Shown here: positions 1-6,377 of the stretch, one piece after another | Position numbering within the stretch: position 1 is the stretch's first letter | How the letters are laid out: each line of letters opens with the position of its first letter | NCBI RefSeq assembly: GCF_003122325.1 | Contig: NZ_QFBC01000001.1 | Coordinates: 1 to 64,000 of the forward strand | DNA: 64,000 bases | Source of the DNA: Rhizobium album | Lineage (GTDB): Bacteria; Pseudomonadota; Alphaproteobacteria; Rhizobiales; Rhizobiaceae | Direction of reading: 5' to 3' | Notes under the pieces: generated by a model | What the model was told of the DNA's origin: nothing | Seen by the model: only the letters and a program-made list of their open reading frames with translations | The model's database searches: none | Made by a program: the position numbers and the translations under genes

Positions 1-199
1 GCCATTCCTTCTGGTTCTCTTTGCTGCGCCAATTGATGCACGCCGCCCAAGTCGAAAGGTCATATGACATTTGGATGAATTCGAGGATTTGCCTTCTAAT
101 GTCACCCCCCACCATTTGCGTCGAGGGCGCGGGGGTGTCGACGATCTTGCCCAAAAGCTTGCGGCTCATTCGCGGGGTCTGATTCTGGATCTCGGTCAA
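1..199 (-). CDS. Partial phage early protein, function unknown
   Basis: An open frame runs off the left edge of the window. The most upstream start is a TTG at 199 whose TTGA overlaps the stop of the preceding gene and has an AAGGGA-type ribosome site; an in-frame ATG at 169 is an alternative. The visible N-terminus is mixed and charged with no domain I recognise. Tight overlap with the upstream gene places it in the leftward early operon. The C-terminus is not in the window, so length and function cannot be judged. Confidence 0.5.
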   Translation of the reverse strand, partial: MTEIQNQTPRMSRKLLGKIVDTPAPSTQMVGGDIRRQILEFIQMSYDLSTWAACINWRSKENQKEW

Positions 200-492
200 T
201 GCTTCGTTCCCTTCACGATTACGGAGCGGGTTCTGGCGGGCGCGAGCGAGGCGTAGATTGCTCGGATCTGCGTGCGGCTGTGGTCAAGCTCGTAGATCAG
301 CGCGGCGCGCTCTTCGGCGTCTTCGATCTCCGACAGGACGCGGGCTTCCAGGTTCGCGATTGCGATCACGACGGCGGAAACGAGGGGATGGTCAAACCGT
401 GCAATCGTGGTTTCAATGGCAGCCTTGCAAGCTGCGACATGCGCTTCCACCTGCCGGGTCTCCTCCGGATCGACTGCGATATCATCCGCCAT
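196..492 (-). CDS. Hypothetical phage early protein (98 aa)
   Basis: A small, mostly helical, acidic protein of the leftward early operon. Its ATG lies inside the end of the preceding gene (stop at 482-484) and its stop overlaps a possible TTG start of the next gene, so the three are probably translationally coupled. No recognisable domain. Rhizobial prophages often carry such short unknown genes next to the DUF2303 gene; a role in early takeover or recombination would be a guess. Confidence 0.65.
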   Translation of the reverse strand: MADDIAVDPEETRQVEAHVAACKAAIETTIARFDHPLVSAVVIAIANLEARVLSEIEDAEERAALIYELDHSRTQIRAIYASLAPARTRSVIVKGTKH

Positions 493-655
493 TGTTGGCC
501 CCTGACCGGTCGATCTTGATCTTTCGGACGACGCAATCCGGATGGCTGATGCGCACCTTGCGCTCCGCCATCATGCTGTTCGGTGCGACGACGGTTACGA
601 CGCGGTCGCCGTCAATGTGGACACGGAACGTCTTGGGGGTGTCGGTGCGGATCAT
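482..655 (-). CDS. Small phage early protein (57 aa)
   Basis: The minus-strand frame begins at ATG 655, overlapping the stop of the upstream gene as ATGA, and ends just inside the next gene. An AGGAGG ribosome site lies about 10 bases before the ATG. The product is basic and probably beta-rich (MIRTDTPKTFRVHIDG at the N-terminus). Function unknown. Start, spacing and overlap on both sides make it a convincing gene despite its size. Confidence 0.65.
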   Translation of the reverse strand: MIRTDTPKTFRVHIDGDRVVTVVAPNSMMAERKVRISHPDCVVRKIKIDRSGANNGG

Positions 656-975
656 GATAAGGCCGCCTCCTGCATCGCCAGAACGTGCATGCTGACGCGG
701 GGTAACGAAATCGGCATAATGATACCGCCACCGCTGTCTGTCGGGACGCGGCGACGAATGACGATCTTCGTCTCGTCTGATTGCAGACCCTGCCAGCGGG
801 ATTCTTCCAGCCAGCGCTGGCGATTGGCGGAGATGTAATTGGCGACGGCTTGATATCGACCTTTGCCATAAGACAGGGCGATATCGCAGGCGCGCCGGCC
901 AGAAAGATAGGCCGACTTGACGGCTTCCTCGTCGATCTCGATGGCGGGCGAACGTTTTTCGATCTTGTTGCGCAT
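652..975 (-). CDS. Hypothetical phage early protein (107 aa)
   Basis: Starts at an ATG preceded by a GGAGGT ribosome site and ends in an ATGA overlap with the 57-aa gene. The N-terminal half (EIDEEAVKSAYLSGRRACDIALSYGKGRYQ) looks helical with a possible helix-turn-helix character. No firm family assignment. It belongs to the leftward early operon. Confidence 0.65.
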   Translation of the reverse strand: MRNKIEKRSPAIEIDEEAVKSAYLSGRRACDIALSYGKGRYQAVANYISANRQRWLEESRWQGLQSDETKIVIRRRVPTDSGGGIIMPISLPRVSMHVLAMQEAALS

Positions 976-1030
976 GATTACCTCCAGAAATGGAGCGGCA
1001 TTTGCGCGCCGCTCCGTTGCGGGTGCCGGG

Positions 1031-2017
1031 TCAGCCGGCGGTTTCGGGGCTGCCCTGGAAGGCCGGCAGTTCCGTTTCGTCGGCCGCGCGCTCCATGACG
1101 CGGATCACTTCCTCGGTGACGTAGATGTCAGGGCGGTAGGGAATGATGATCCACTTCACGGCGCCGCCGCCCGGCGTGACGCGGTAGCGCAGACGGACCG
1201 GAAGGCGGGTCTTCTCGCCCTGATAGAACGGCGGCAAGGCGATCATGAACAAGCTCGGCACGATGATCTTGGCGCCGGCATTGTTGCGGGTCTGATGGGT
1301 TTCCTCCCAGGTCAGCTCGCCTTCACCGGTCGACAGCGTCACGGCACTGGAGACCTTGACTTCGCTGTTGACCTTCAGGCCGCGCGACAGCATCTGCATT
1401 TCGTTCGGCGCGGCGAGCTTGCCGCCAAGCAGCTCTTCCCAGTGCGTCACTTCCTCCTCATGCGGAGCGGCAAGCTCGGCGCGGTGGTCTTCGATGAATT
1501 CCGCGAATTGCGCCTGGTCGAGCGGCTTGCCGGTGATGCCAATCCAGGCTTCCCATTCTTCCGTGAGCGGGAACGGATAGTGGATGCGATGGCGGCCATT
1601 GTCGGCGTAACCGGCGCTGGCCTTCTCGTGATAATCGATGACTGCCGTGAGAGACGGCGAGCGCCAATCGGTGTTGGCGAAAATGGCGCTGTGCTCGGTC
1701 TTGTGTCGATTGGTCAGCGCGGTGAAGCTTTCAAGCGTGTTCACCGTGGCCGTGCCGGACTTGCGCTCGGGCGACGTGCGCCATTCCTCGAACAGTGATT
1801 TGACGCTCTTGGCCGCGCCGGTCTTGCGGTCGATCAAGACCGGAATGCGGACCGGCAGGCCGTTGCGATTGGCGACGTTGTCATAGGTGACAAGATCCGT
1901 GCCGGCGTCATCGGCCAGGGTCTTGAGGAATTCGAGATCGACGGGTGCGCCGACATTGAGGAGTGGTGATGCCAGCGCCTCAAGCGGCTCGGCGGCAATG
2001 TTTTCAGTTTTCGTCAT
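1031..2017 (-). CDS. DUF2303 family phage protein
   Basis: A 328-residue protein whose overall pattern resembles the DUF2303 (YfdQ-like) family found in early regions of many temperate phages: an N-terminal acidic stretch, a central segment with a DWRSPSLTAVIDYHEKA motif, and a C-terminal beta-rich part (TRLPVRLRYRV). The family's biochemical role is unknown to me. It is the largest gene of the leftward early operon, 26 bp downstream of a 114-aa gene. I recognise the family by pattern only. Confidence 0.8.
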   Translation of the reverse strand: MTKTENIAAEPLEALASPLLNVGAPVDLEFLKTLADDAGTDLVTYDNVANRNGLPVRIPVLIDRKTGAAKSVKSLFEEWRTSPERKSGTATVNTLESFTALTNRHKTEHSAIFANTDWRSPSLTAVIDYHEKASAGYADNGRHRIHYPFPLTEEWEAWIGITGKPLDQAQFAEFIEDHRAELAAPHEEEVTHWEELLGGKLAAPNEMQMLSRGLKVNSEVKVSSAVTLSTGEGELTWEETHQTRNNAGAKIIVPSLFMIALPPFYQGEKTRLPVRLRYRVTPGGGAVKWIIIPYRPDIYVTEEVIRVMERAADETELPAFQGSPETAG

Positions 2018-2043
2018 GGATTTTCCTTTCTGACGATCGGGGG

Positions 2044-2388
2044 TTAGCGGTTGTGGATGATCTCGCGGGGGCCGCCGATCATGTCCATTTGCTGTGGGTG
2101 CTCGGTGGAAAGGCCGCCGTCGTCGGTGGTGAAATAGACGGTGGTGCGGCGCTTCAGCTCCGGCAGCTTCGGCGTCGGGATCTTCGGATTGATCTCGACC
2201 ATCTCGCCGCCGTCCTCGACGACAAGATTGAGCTGCAGTGTGACGGTGCTCTTGAACGTGCCGCGCGGGTTATCGCGAGACATGTCGACCAGCGCCTTGA
2301 TCGTGCTGGTCAGTGTAGCGGTCAGATCCTCGTTGACCTTGCCGGATTCCAGCATGGTCAAAAGGATCTTCGCATCGCGGATTTTCAT
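2044..2388 (-). CDS. Hypothetical phage early protein (114 aa)
   Basis: The start at 2388 is chosen because AAGGAAG precedes it by seven bases; a longer in-frame extension upstream is arginine-rich and looks non-coding. The product starts MKIRDAKILLTMLESGKVNEDL and has a helical N-terminus followed by a beta-rich middle with PKIPTPKLPEL. No known domain. It lies directly upstream of the DUF2303 gene in the same operon. Confidence 0.7.
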   Translation of the reverse strand: MKIRDAKILLTMLESGKVNEDLTATLTSTIKALVDMSRDNPRGTFKSTVTLQLNLVVEDGGEMVEINPKIPTPKLPELKRRTTVYFTTDDGGLSTEHPQQMDMIGGPREIIHNR

Positions 2389-2440
2389 GGATGCTTCCTT
2401 TCGTGACGGCCGCCCTTCGCGCCGGCGGCGTTGGCGCGGG

Positions 2441-2569
2441 TTACGGCGTGGCGACGATCGCCAACGCGGCCAGGCTGGTTGCGAGCGGCAGAAAAACCAT
2501 GAGCGCGAGCAGCGCGAAGCTGGCGTTTTCGCGGGCATCACGGTCGAGGAATGGGGTGAAGTGGTTCAT
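2441..2569 (-). CDS. Small single-pass membrane protein of the phage early operon (42 aa)
   Basis: Starting at ATG 2569 (AAGG upstream), the product has a short charged N-terminus (MNHFTPFLDRDAREN) followed by one long hydrophobic segment to the C-terminus. Such micro-membrane proteins in prophage early operons can act at the envelope, for example in exclusion, but nothing here shows that. An upstream in-frame ATG at 2623 would add 18 residues without an obvious ribosome site. Confidence 0.5.
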   Translation of the reverse strand: MNHFTPFLDRDARENASFALLALMVFLPLATSLAALAIVATP

Positions 2570-2637
2570 GAGGTTGCCTTTGCATCCGTTTCGGATGCCG
2601 CCTCCTGTCCCTGAGGCGGACACCGAAACCGGATCTG

Positions 2638-2817
2638 TCAGGCCATCTCGGCGAGGCGGACGCGCTCCGCGACGGCGGCGGCATTGCGGGCCTGGCTCTC
2701 TTTGCTGATGCCGGCGCGCTCAAGCTCGCGTTCGGTCATTGCGCCGCGTTCCTGCCAAAGGCTGAACATGTTGGCACGGTCGCGACGGTCGGCGGGGGAA
2801 ATTTCGATCGTGGGCAT
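2638..2817 (-). CDS. Small phage early protein (59 aa), first gene of the leftward operon
   Basis: The ATG at 2817 follows an AAGGAG site. The product is highly charged and helical (SLWQERGAMTERELERAGISKESQ) and resembles small DNA-associated or regulatory phage proteins, but no family is recognised. It is the first leftward gene after the operator pair at 2941-3000, so its transcription is probably controlled by the prophage repressor. Confidence 0.6.
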   Translation of the reverse strand: MPTIEISPADRRDRANMFSLWQERGAMTERELERAGISKESQARNAAAVAERVRLAEMA

Positions 2818-2940
2818 TGCGGGCTCCTTGGTGCTCCCATCTGGCGCTATGCCTGCCGCCGATGGCTCTAAAGGAAAAGAGGGTTTCCATCGGCGGCCGG
2901 CATTCGCAGTGTCCCGCATGGGGGGAGATTAGCGGGACGA

Positions 2941-2971
2941 ACACAAAATGGCACCAAAAGCCATTTTGTGT
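2941..2971. promoter_or_regulatory. Operator palindrome 1 (left control region)
   Basis: A perfect 12-bp inverted repeat (ACACAAAATGGC / GCCATTTTGTGT) separated by 7 bp. Its core TGGC-N7-GCCA occurs four times in the immunity region and nowhere else that I noticed. It lies between the leftward early operon and the rightward WYL/TerB gene. A binding site for the S24 repressor and/or the Cro-like protein is inferred. Confidence 0.7.
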
Positions 2972-2980
2972 CAATCCATA

Positions 2981-3000
2981 AAATGGCACTTTATGCCATT
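2981..3000. promoter_or_regulatory. Operator palindrome 2 (left control region)
   Basis: A second copy of the TGGC-N7-GCCA core (2984-2998), with flanking A/T-rich arms, 35 bp centre to centre from copy 1. It ends about 50 bp before the start of the gene at 3054. The pairing of two sites suggests cooperative binding. Confidence 0.7.
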
Positions 3001-3053
3001 GCGGCCGAGTTGTGCGGGGAATAGCTTACAATCAACACACATGGAGAGGATGA

Positions 3054-3845
3054 ATGGGTCTGTCGGGGATAGCGCTTGAAGTTGCGAATCTGATCGAAAG
3101 CCGGCCGCTGCCAGCGACCAACATTGTCCTGCTTGTGCCGGACGATGAGGTAGAGGAGCAGTTTGGCGATGGAAGCTATGGATACGCGGAGGGGCAAAGC
3201 TTCATTATCGAGTACATGGATGCGGCCAAAAAGGCATCGCGGCGACCCATTACGGTTTTTTCGATCGATGCCGGCGCGAATGGCGTTCCGATCCTGAAGG
3301 CTCGCTGCCACCTAAGGAAGTCAACGAGGGCGTTCAGAATTGACCGCATCAAGTGCTGCATTGATTTCGATGGCGAAATCTTTGATGATGTTTTGGTTTA
3401 CCTAGTTGATAACTTCGGCATGCATCCGGCCTTCGCCGCTATGTCTTCCAGTTTCGAGCCGAAAAATAGCTGGGCTGCGGTGTTGGATGCAGTCCGAGAT
3501 GATGCAATTATTCTCGCGGCAGTTGCTCACTCAGACGGGCAATATCATCCATCCGAAGCTGATATGGTTACGGAGTATCTATGCAAACTTGCCGAGCGTA
3601 AGGGCGCGATGTTGGCGCCCGCAGAAGTGCTAGCCTTATCGCGCTACGCAAACAAATTGCGACCGAATTACGATCGAATCTTTCATGCATTGAGCCGGCT
3701 GCAGCAAGCCGGCACAGCTCACTGTGAGCGTCTAATTCGGGCCTGCGTGGAGGTCATGGATGCTGATGGTTCCAGAAAACCCCAGGAACGGCAATTGATA
3801 AACGAGATTTCAATCGAACTGCTCGGTGCAGCGACGACTGCCTAA
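3054..3845 (+). CDS. WYL-like / TerB-like protein in the immunity region
   Basis: A 263-residue protein with two recognisable halves. Residues about 45-100 resemble a WYL-type ligand-sensing fold: FIIEYMDA, then RRPITVF, then a C-H-x-R-K-x-x-R-A-F-R-I-D-R-I block. Residues about 155-255 resemble TerB: AVAHSDGQYHPSEADMV and a later EVMDADG segment, both DG-containing acidic loops on helices. The start has a GGAGAGG site. It is transcribed rightward from the operator pair and converges with the repressor gene, overlapping its end by 3-4 bp. WYL domains often act in regulators of phage or stress response, so a role in lysogeny control or defence is plausible but inferred. Its base composition is less GC-rich than its neighbours. 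Confidence 0.65.
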   Translation: MGLSGIALEVANLIESRPLPATNIVLLVPDDEVEEQFGDGSYGYAEGQSFIIEYMDAAKKASRRPITVFSIDAGANGVPILKARCHLRKSTRAFRIDRIKCCIDFDGEIFDDVLVYLVDNFGMHPAFAAMSSSFEPKNSWAAVLDAVRDDAIILAAVAHSDGQYHPSEADMVTEYLCKLAERKGAMLAPAEVLALSRYANKLRPNYDRIFHALSRLQQAGTAHCERLIRACVEVMDADGSRKPQERQLINEISIELLGAATTA

Positions 3846-4492
3846 GAGCCAAGCAACTCAGAGTATTCGATCACCTTGTGAATGGCGATCACATATTTCC
3901 CAGGAATTGTGATTGTGCCAACGGGGTTTAGTTTTCGAAGTATGACTTTTTCGCCGTTGCGTGTCTCAAGAATGCCGATGGAGGCCAAAAGTGGACCGGA
4001 TTCTGCGCGGCGTTCCTGTACTACCACCGCATCCCCTACTCTTGGCGGTCGGAATTCGCTGACTACGATCTTCTCTCCGTGTCTGAACATTGGCTCCATT
4101 GATAGGCCGTCGACATAGAGCGCATATATGCCGCGTGCATTTTCAAGAGTTTTTGGTGTGTCGATGTAGTCAACTGGTCCATCGGTGATCTGGAAGTGAC
4201 CCTCAAGTAGTGAACCTGCTGCCGAGCCCATTACCGGAATCTGTGGGACATCACTTGTCGTGCGTGCCTGCGCTACCCGTGGCACCGAGTCTGTTGATAC
4301 GTCAGGCGCAACTATCAACTCGTCGATCGACACACTCAACGCAGCCGCGATCTGCTGGAGTCGGGAGCCGCTCGGCTCAAGGCGACCCTTCTCGATTTTA
4401 TTGATCGTCGATGCATCCGTTCCAATGGCGGCTCCGAGTTTTTCCATCGACATCTTTTTGGAGCGTCGAATCTTTTCGATACTGTTTTTCAT
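3842..4492 (-). CDS. Prophage repressor, HTH-XRE with S24 (LexA/CI-like) peptidase domain
   Basis: Residues about 4-60 form an XRE helix-turn-helix (SMEKLGAAIGTDASTINKIEKG). An Ala-Gly cleavage-type site lies in GSAAGSLL (A92-G93), and the S24 fold carries the nucleophile motif DGLSMEPMF (Ser131). This is the CI/LexA architecture: the protein silences early promoters, and DNA damage with RecA would trigger autocleavage. At the position where LexA and lambda CI carry the general-base lysine (V-K-R-L / F-K-K-L) the sequence reads L-R-K-L, so the lysine may be displaced by one. The start at 4492 is preferred because an upstream extension to 4747 is non-conserved and crosses operators 3 and 4. 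It is convergent with the WYL/TerB gene. Confidence 0.85.
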   Translation of the reverse strand: MKNSIEKIRRSKKMSMEKLGAAIGTDASTINKIEKGRLEPSGSRLQQIAAALSVSIDELIVAPDVSTDSVPRVAQARTTSDVPQIPVMGSAAGSLLEGHFQITDGPVDYIDTPKTLENARGIYALYVDGLSMEPMFRHGEKIVVSEFRPPRVGDAVVVQERRAESGPLLASIGILETRNGEKVILRKLNPVGTITIPGKYVIAIHKVIEYSELLGS

Positions 4493-4538
4493 TTTCGAAT
4501 CAGTTTGTTGAGGGTTGCTTTTAATGTGAGATAATATA

Positions 4539-4553
4539 TGGCGTTTTTTGCCA
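4539..4553. promoter_or_regulatory. Operator palindrome 3 (right control region)
   Basis: A TGGC-N7-GCCA core in an A/T-rich setting, about 47 bp upstream of the repressor start. It is well placed for autoregulation of the repressor promoter. Confidence 0.6.
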
Positions 4554-4586
4554 AAAAATGAATGGCCGCCTGTGCCAACATTGCGG

Positions 4587-4620
4587 TTGACAAAAATTGG
4601 CCCATGATGCCATTTTATGG
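4587..4620 (+). promoter_or_regulatory. Operator palindrome 4 with candidate cro promoter
   Basis: TGGC-N7-GCCA at 4598-4612, flanked by AAAAT and ATTTT. A TTGACA-like -35 hexamer lies at 4587-4592. The matching -10 is poor (TTTTAT at 4613-4618, 20-bp spacer), so promoter details are uncertain. The operator is about 12 bp before the Cro-like ATG. Confidence 0.55.
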
Positions 4621-4623
4621 TGC

Positions 4624-4881
4624 ATGAAGCTAAGCGAGTGGCGACTGACGCAAAAAATGACCTTGGCGAGCTGCGCACTTCGGCTTGGTGTTGGGCACGC
4701 GCGCAATTTTCAGAAGTATGAGACCGGAGAAAATCGTCCCGATGCACCGATGATCGACAGAATCATCGAAATGACCGGTGGCGCAGTCACGCTTCAAGAT
4801 ATGCACGAGGTTCGACTTGAGTGGCTTCGGGAACACAAGCCAGATGTTTTCATAATTCCTGCAATCGCGGCCGCGGGATGA
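4624..4881 (+). CDS. Cro-like helix-turn-helix protein
   Basis: An 85-residue protein, divergent from the S24 repressor, with an HTH-like N-terminus (EWRLTQKMTLASCALRLGVGHARNFQKYETGENRPD) of the XRE/Cro type. The ATG at 4624 has no Shine-Dalgarno sequence and lies close to the predicted promoter, so the mRNA may be leaderless or nearly so. An alternative upstream ATG at 4597 lies inside the operator and is unlikely. Role by position: the first gene of the rightward early operon, antagonising the repressor. Confidence 0.75.
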   Translation: MKLSEWRLTQKMTLASCALRLGVGHARNFQKYETGENRPDAPMIDRIIEMTGGAVTLQDMHEVRLEWLREHKPDVFIIPAIAAAG

Positions 4882-5073
4882 CGCGCCTCTTCCAAATCTT
4901 CCGGCCTTCAGCGCCTTGGCGCCCGCAGGGCTACGCCGCCACTCGCCATGGTGCGCGGCGTAGCATTTTTCTGTCTGTATGCGCGATCCTCCCCGCTGCG
5001 TCGGGCTACCGGCCGGGACAGGCTCTGCCTGGCGAAGCGTCCCTTCCTTCTTTTCTTTTTGAGAGGTGTTGCC

Positions 5074-5244
5074 ATGCGATGGCTCGGCGTCTTGCTGCAT
5101 TCCGTCCTCCCTTGCAAGCGCGGCTCTTGCGACAACCGCCTTGTTATCGCGGCGATCTGCGATTTGCGCGACGAGGTCGAAAGGCTGCGGGCGGAGATCG
5201 TCCGACTTCAGGGCGACGTCATGGGAAAAATATATCGGAAATGA
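5074..5244 (+). CDS. Small phage protein with a coiled-coil end (56 aa)
   Basis: The ATG follows GAGAGGTG. The product has a short hydrophobic start, a CKRGSC dipping region and a C-terminal heptad-like helix (CDLRDEVERLRAEIVRLQGDV). It ends overlapping the convergent small gene at 5219. No family is recognised. Confidence 0.4.
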   Translation: MRWLGVLLHSVLPCKRGSCDNRLVIAAICDLRDEVERLRAEIVRLQGDVMGKIYRK

Positions 5245-5458
5245 TCTTCGAGGCCGCGCCCAAGGCCTCATCCTCAAGATGGTGGCGTGACAGCTCGATG
5301 TCCACCGTCTTTCGCATCGCGCCGAGGATGGCATCCCTCTCGTCACGGGGCTTCTCGTCCACCAGAGATCGAACGACGGCGCGAAGGACCGCCGCAAGGG
5401 CGGCGTTCTCTGCGGCGAGGATTTCCCGCGAGGGCTTTCGTGGTTTTCGAGGCGCCAT
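5219..5458 (-). CDS. Small helical phage protein (79 aa)
   Basis: Starts MAPRKPRKPSREILAAENAAL after a GGAG site and reads as one amphipathic, helix-rich chain with a basic N-terminal tail, which could contact nucleic acid. It is oriented against the rightward operon and overlaps the end of the 56-aa gene by 26 bp. A second minus-strand ATG at 5559 with a strong AAGGGGG site opens another frame that runs into this gene's shadow, so the true start arrangement is uncertain. Confidence 0.45.
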   Translation of the reverse strand: MAPRKPRKPSREILAAENAALAAVLRAVVRSLVDEKPRDERDAILGAMRKTVDIELSRHHLEDEALGAASKIISDIFFP

Positions 5459-5665
5459 TCTGTCTGCTCCAGCGTCGGACGGTTGCGCGATGAATAAACA
5501 TCAGGTCGGTCGAGCGAGTCCACCGGCCTCGGAATGTTTCTGCCGCCATAATCTTGCATGTGGTCCCCCTTGATATGACGGCCCGATTGTTACGGCGCCG
5601 GTGAGCGCCGATCACTGAATCTTTTTCCGATCCTTTTTCCTTGACCGCTTTTCAGGGGTGTTTTC

Positions 5666-6130
5666 GTGCGCACACTTTCCGAAATCAGCCTACGGGCGCT
5701 GAAGGCTGCCACAGCGGCGGCCTTCGATCTTGCCGGCGGCGTCACGCTGCTGTCGCAACTGCTTCGAATGGGGATTCCGACGCTTTCGAAATATGCCTCG
5801 TTCAACGAAGAGCACGGGGACAATTTTATTCGCGTCGACCTGGCGGTCGAGGCTGACCGGCGGGCCGGCTCGCCAGTGATCACCGCGGCGATGGCGCGGG
5901 AACTCGGCTATCGCCTGGTGCGCGAAGAGCGCGTCGGCGGATCGCCTCTGGAGTTTTGTCACCGCACTGCACTCCGGCTGAACGCGGATCTCGTCGACGT
6001 AATCCGTGAAATCACCGCTGCCCTCGACGATCTCAAGATCGATGCCGGCGAGCGGAAACGCATCCTGAAGGAAATCAACGAAGCCATTCGCGCGCTGGAA
6101 CAGGCTCGCGACCAATTGACGGGGGTGTGA
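5666..6130 (+). CDS. Phage regulatory protein, CII-like pattern
   Basis: A 154-residue protein starting at GTG 5666 behind AGGGGTG. The N-terminal half (AAFDLAGGVTLLSQLLRMGIPTLSKYASFNEEH) has the layout of an HTH in which the DNA-contact helix is followed by NxFIRVDLAVEADRRAGSPVITAAMARELGY. That pattern is common to CII/CP76-like regulators of alphaproteobacterial phages. The C-terminus is a long coiled-coil helix (residues about 110-150). It is predicted to regulate early or lysogeny genes. Confidence 0.55.
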   Translation: MRTLSEISLRALKAATAAAFDLAGGVTLLSQLLRMGIPTLSKYASFNEEHGDNFIRVDLAVEADRRAGSPVITAAMARELGYRLVREERVGGSPLEFCHRTALRLNADLVDVIREITAALDDLKIDAGERKRILKEINEAIRALEQARDQLTGV

Positions 6131-6131
6131 C

Positions 6132-6377
6132 ATGGCGATCTCGAATTCTGCCGACATTCGATCCTCTGGCCCGCCGGTCGGGCCGCGTGCGCTTGCTTTT
6201 CTGGCGCGGGTCCGGCTCGCGTCAGGTGCGCTGCGCGCCGGGCGCAACGCGGAACGCGAGGCGGGGATCGCCTGCTGCAATGCGCGCCTGCTGACGCAGG
6301 ATTGCCGCGATGACGATCTGTTCCGCATCACGCCGGACGGGATTCGCTACCTCGACCGGCTGCTGAGGTGCGAATGA
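6132..6377 (+). CDS. Hypothetical phage protein (81 aa)
   Basis: Starts one base after the preceding stop and overlaps the following gene by ATGA. Basic and alanine-rich at the N-terminus, it ends with a winged-helix-like segment (LFRITPDGIRYLDRLL) similar to the wing of small phage HTH proteins. No firm family. Confidence 0.55.
   Translation: MAISNSADIRSSGPPVGPRALAFLARVRLASGALRAGRNAEREAGIACCNARLLTQDCRDDDLFRITPDGIRYLDRLLRCE

Noticed and set aside
917-1798. A 293-residue plus-strand frame opposite the DUF2303 gene
   Set aside because: Typical GC-rich antisense shadow with no domain and no conserved neighbours.
4630-5559. A long minus-strand open frame over the cro region
   Set aside because: It is Arg/Pro/Ser-rich shadow coding of the Cro-like and other small genes. 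Only its start at 5559 has a good ribosome site, noted under the 79-aa gene.
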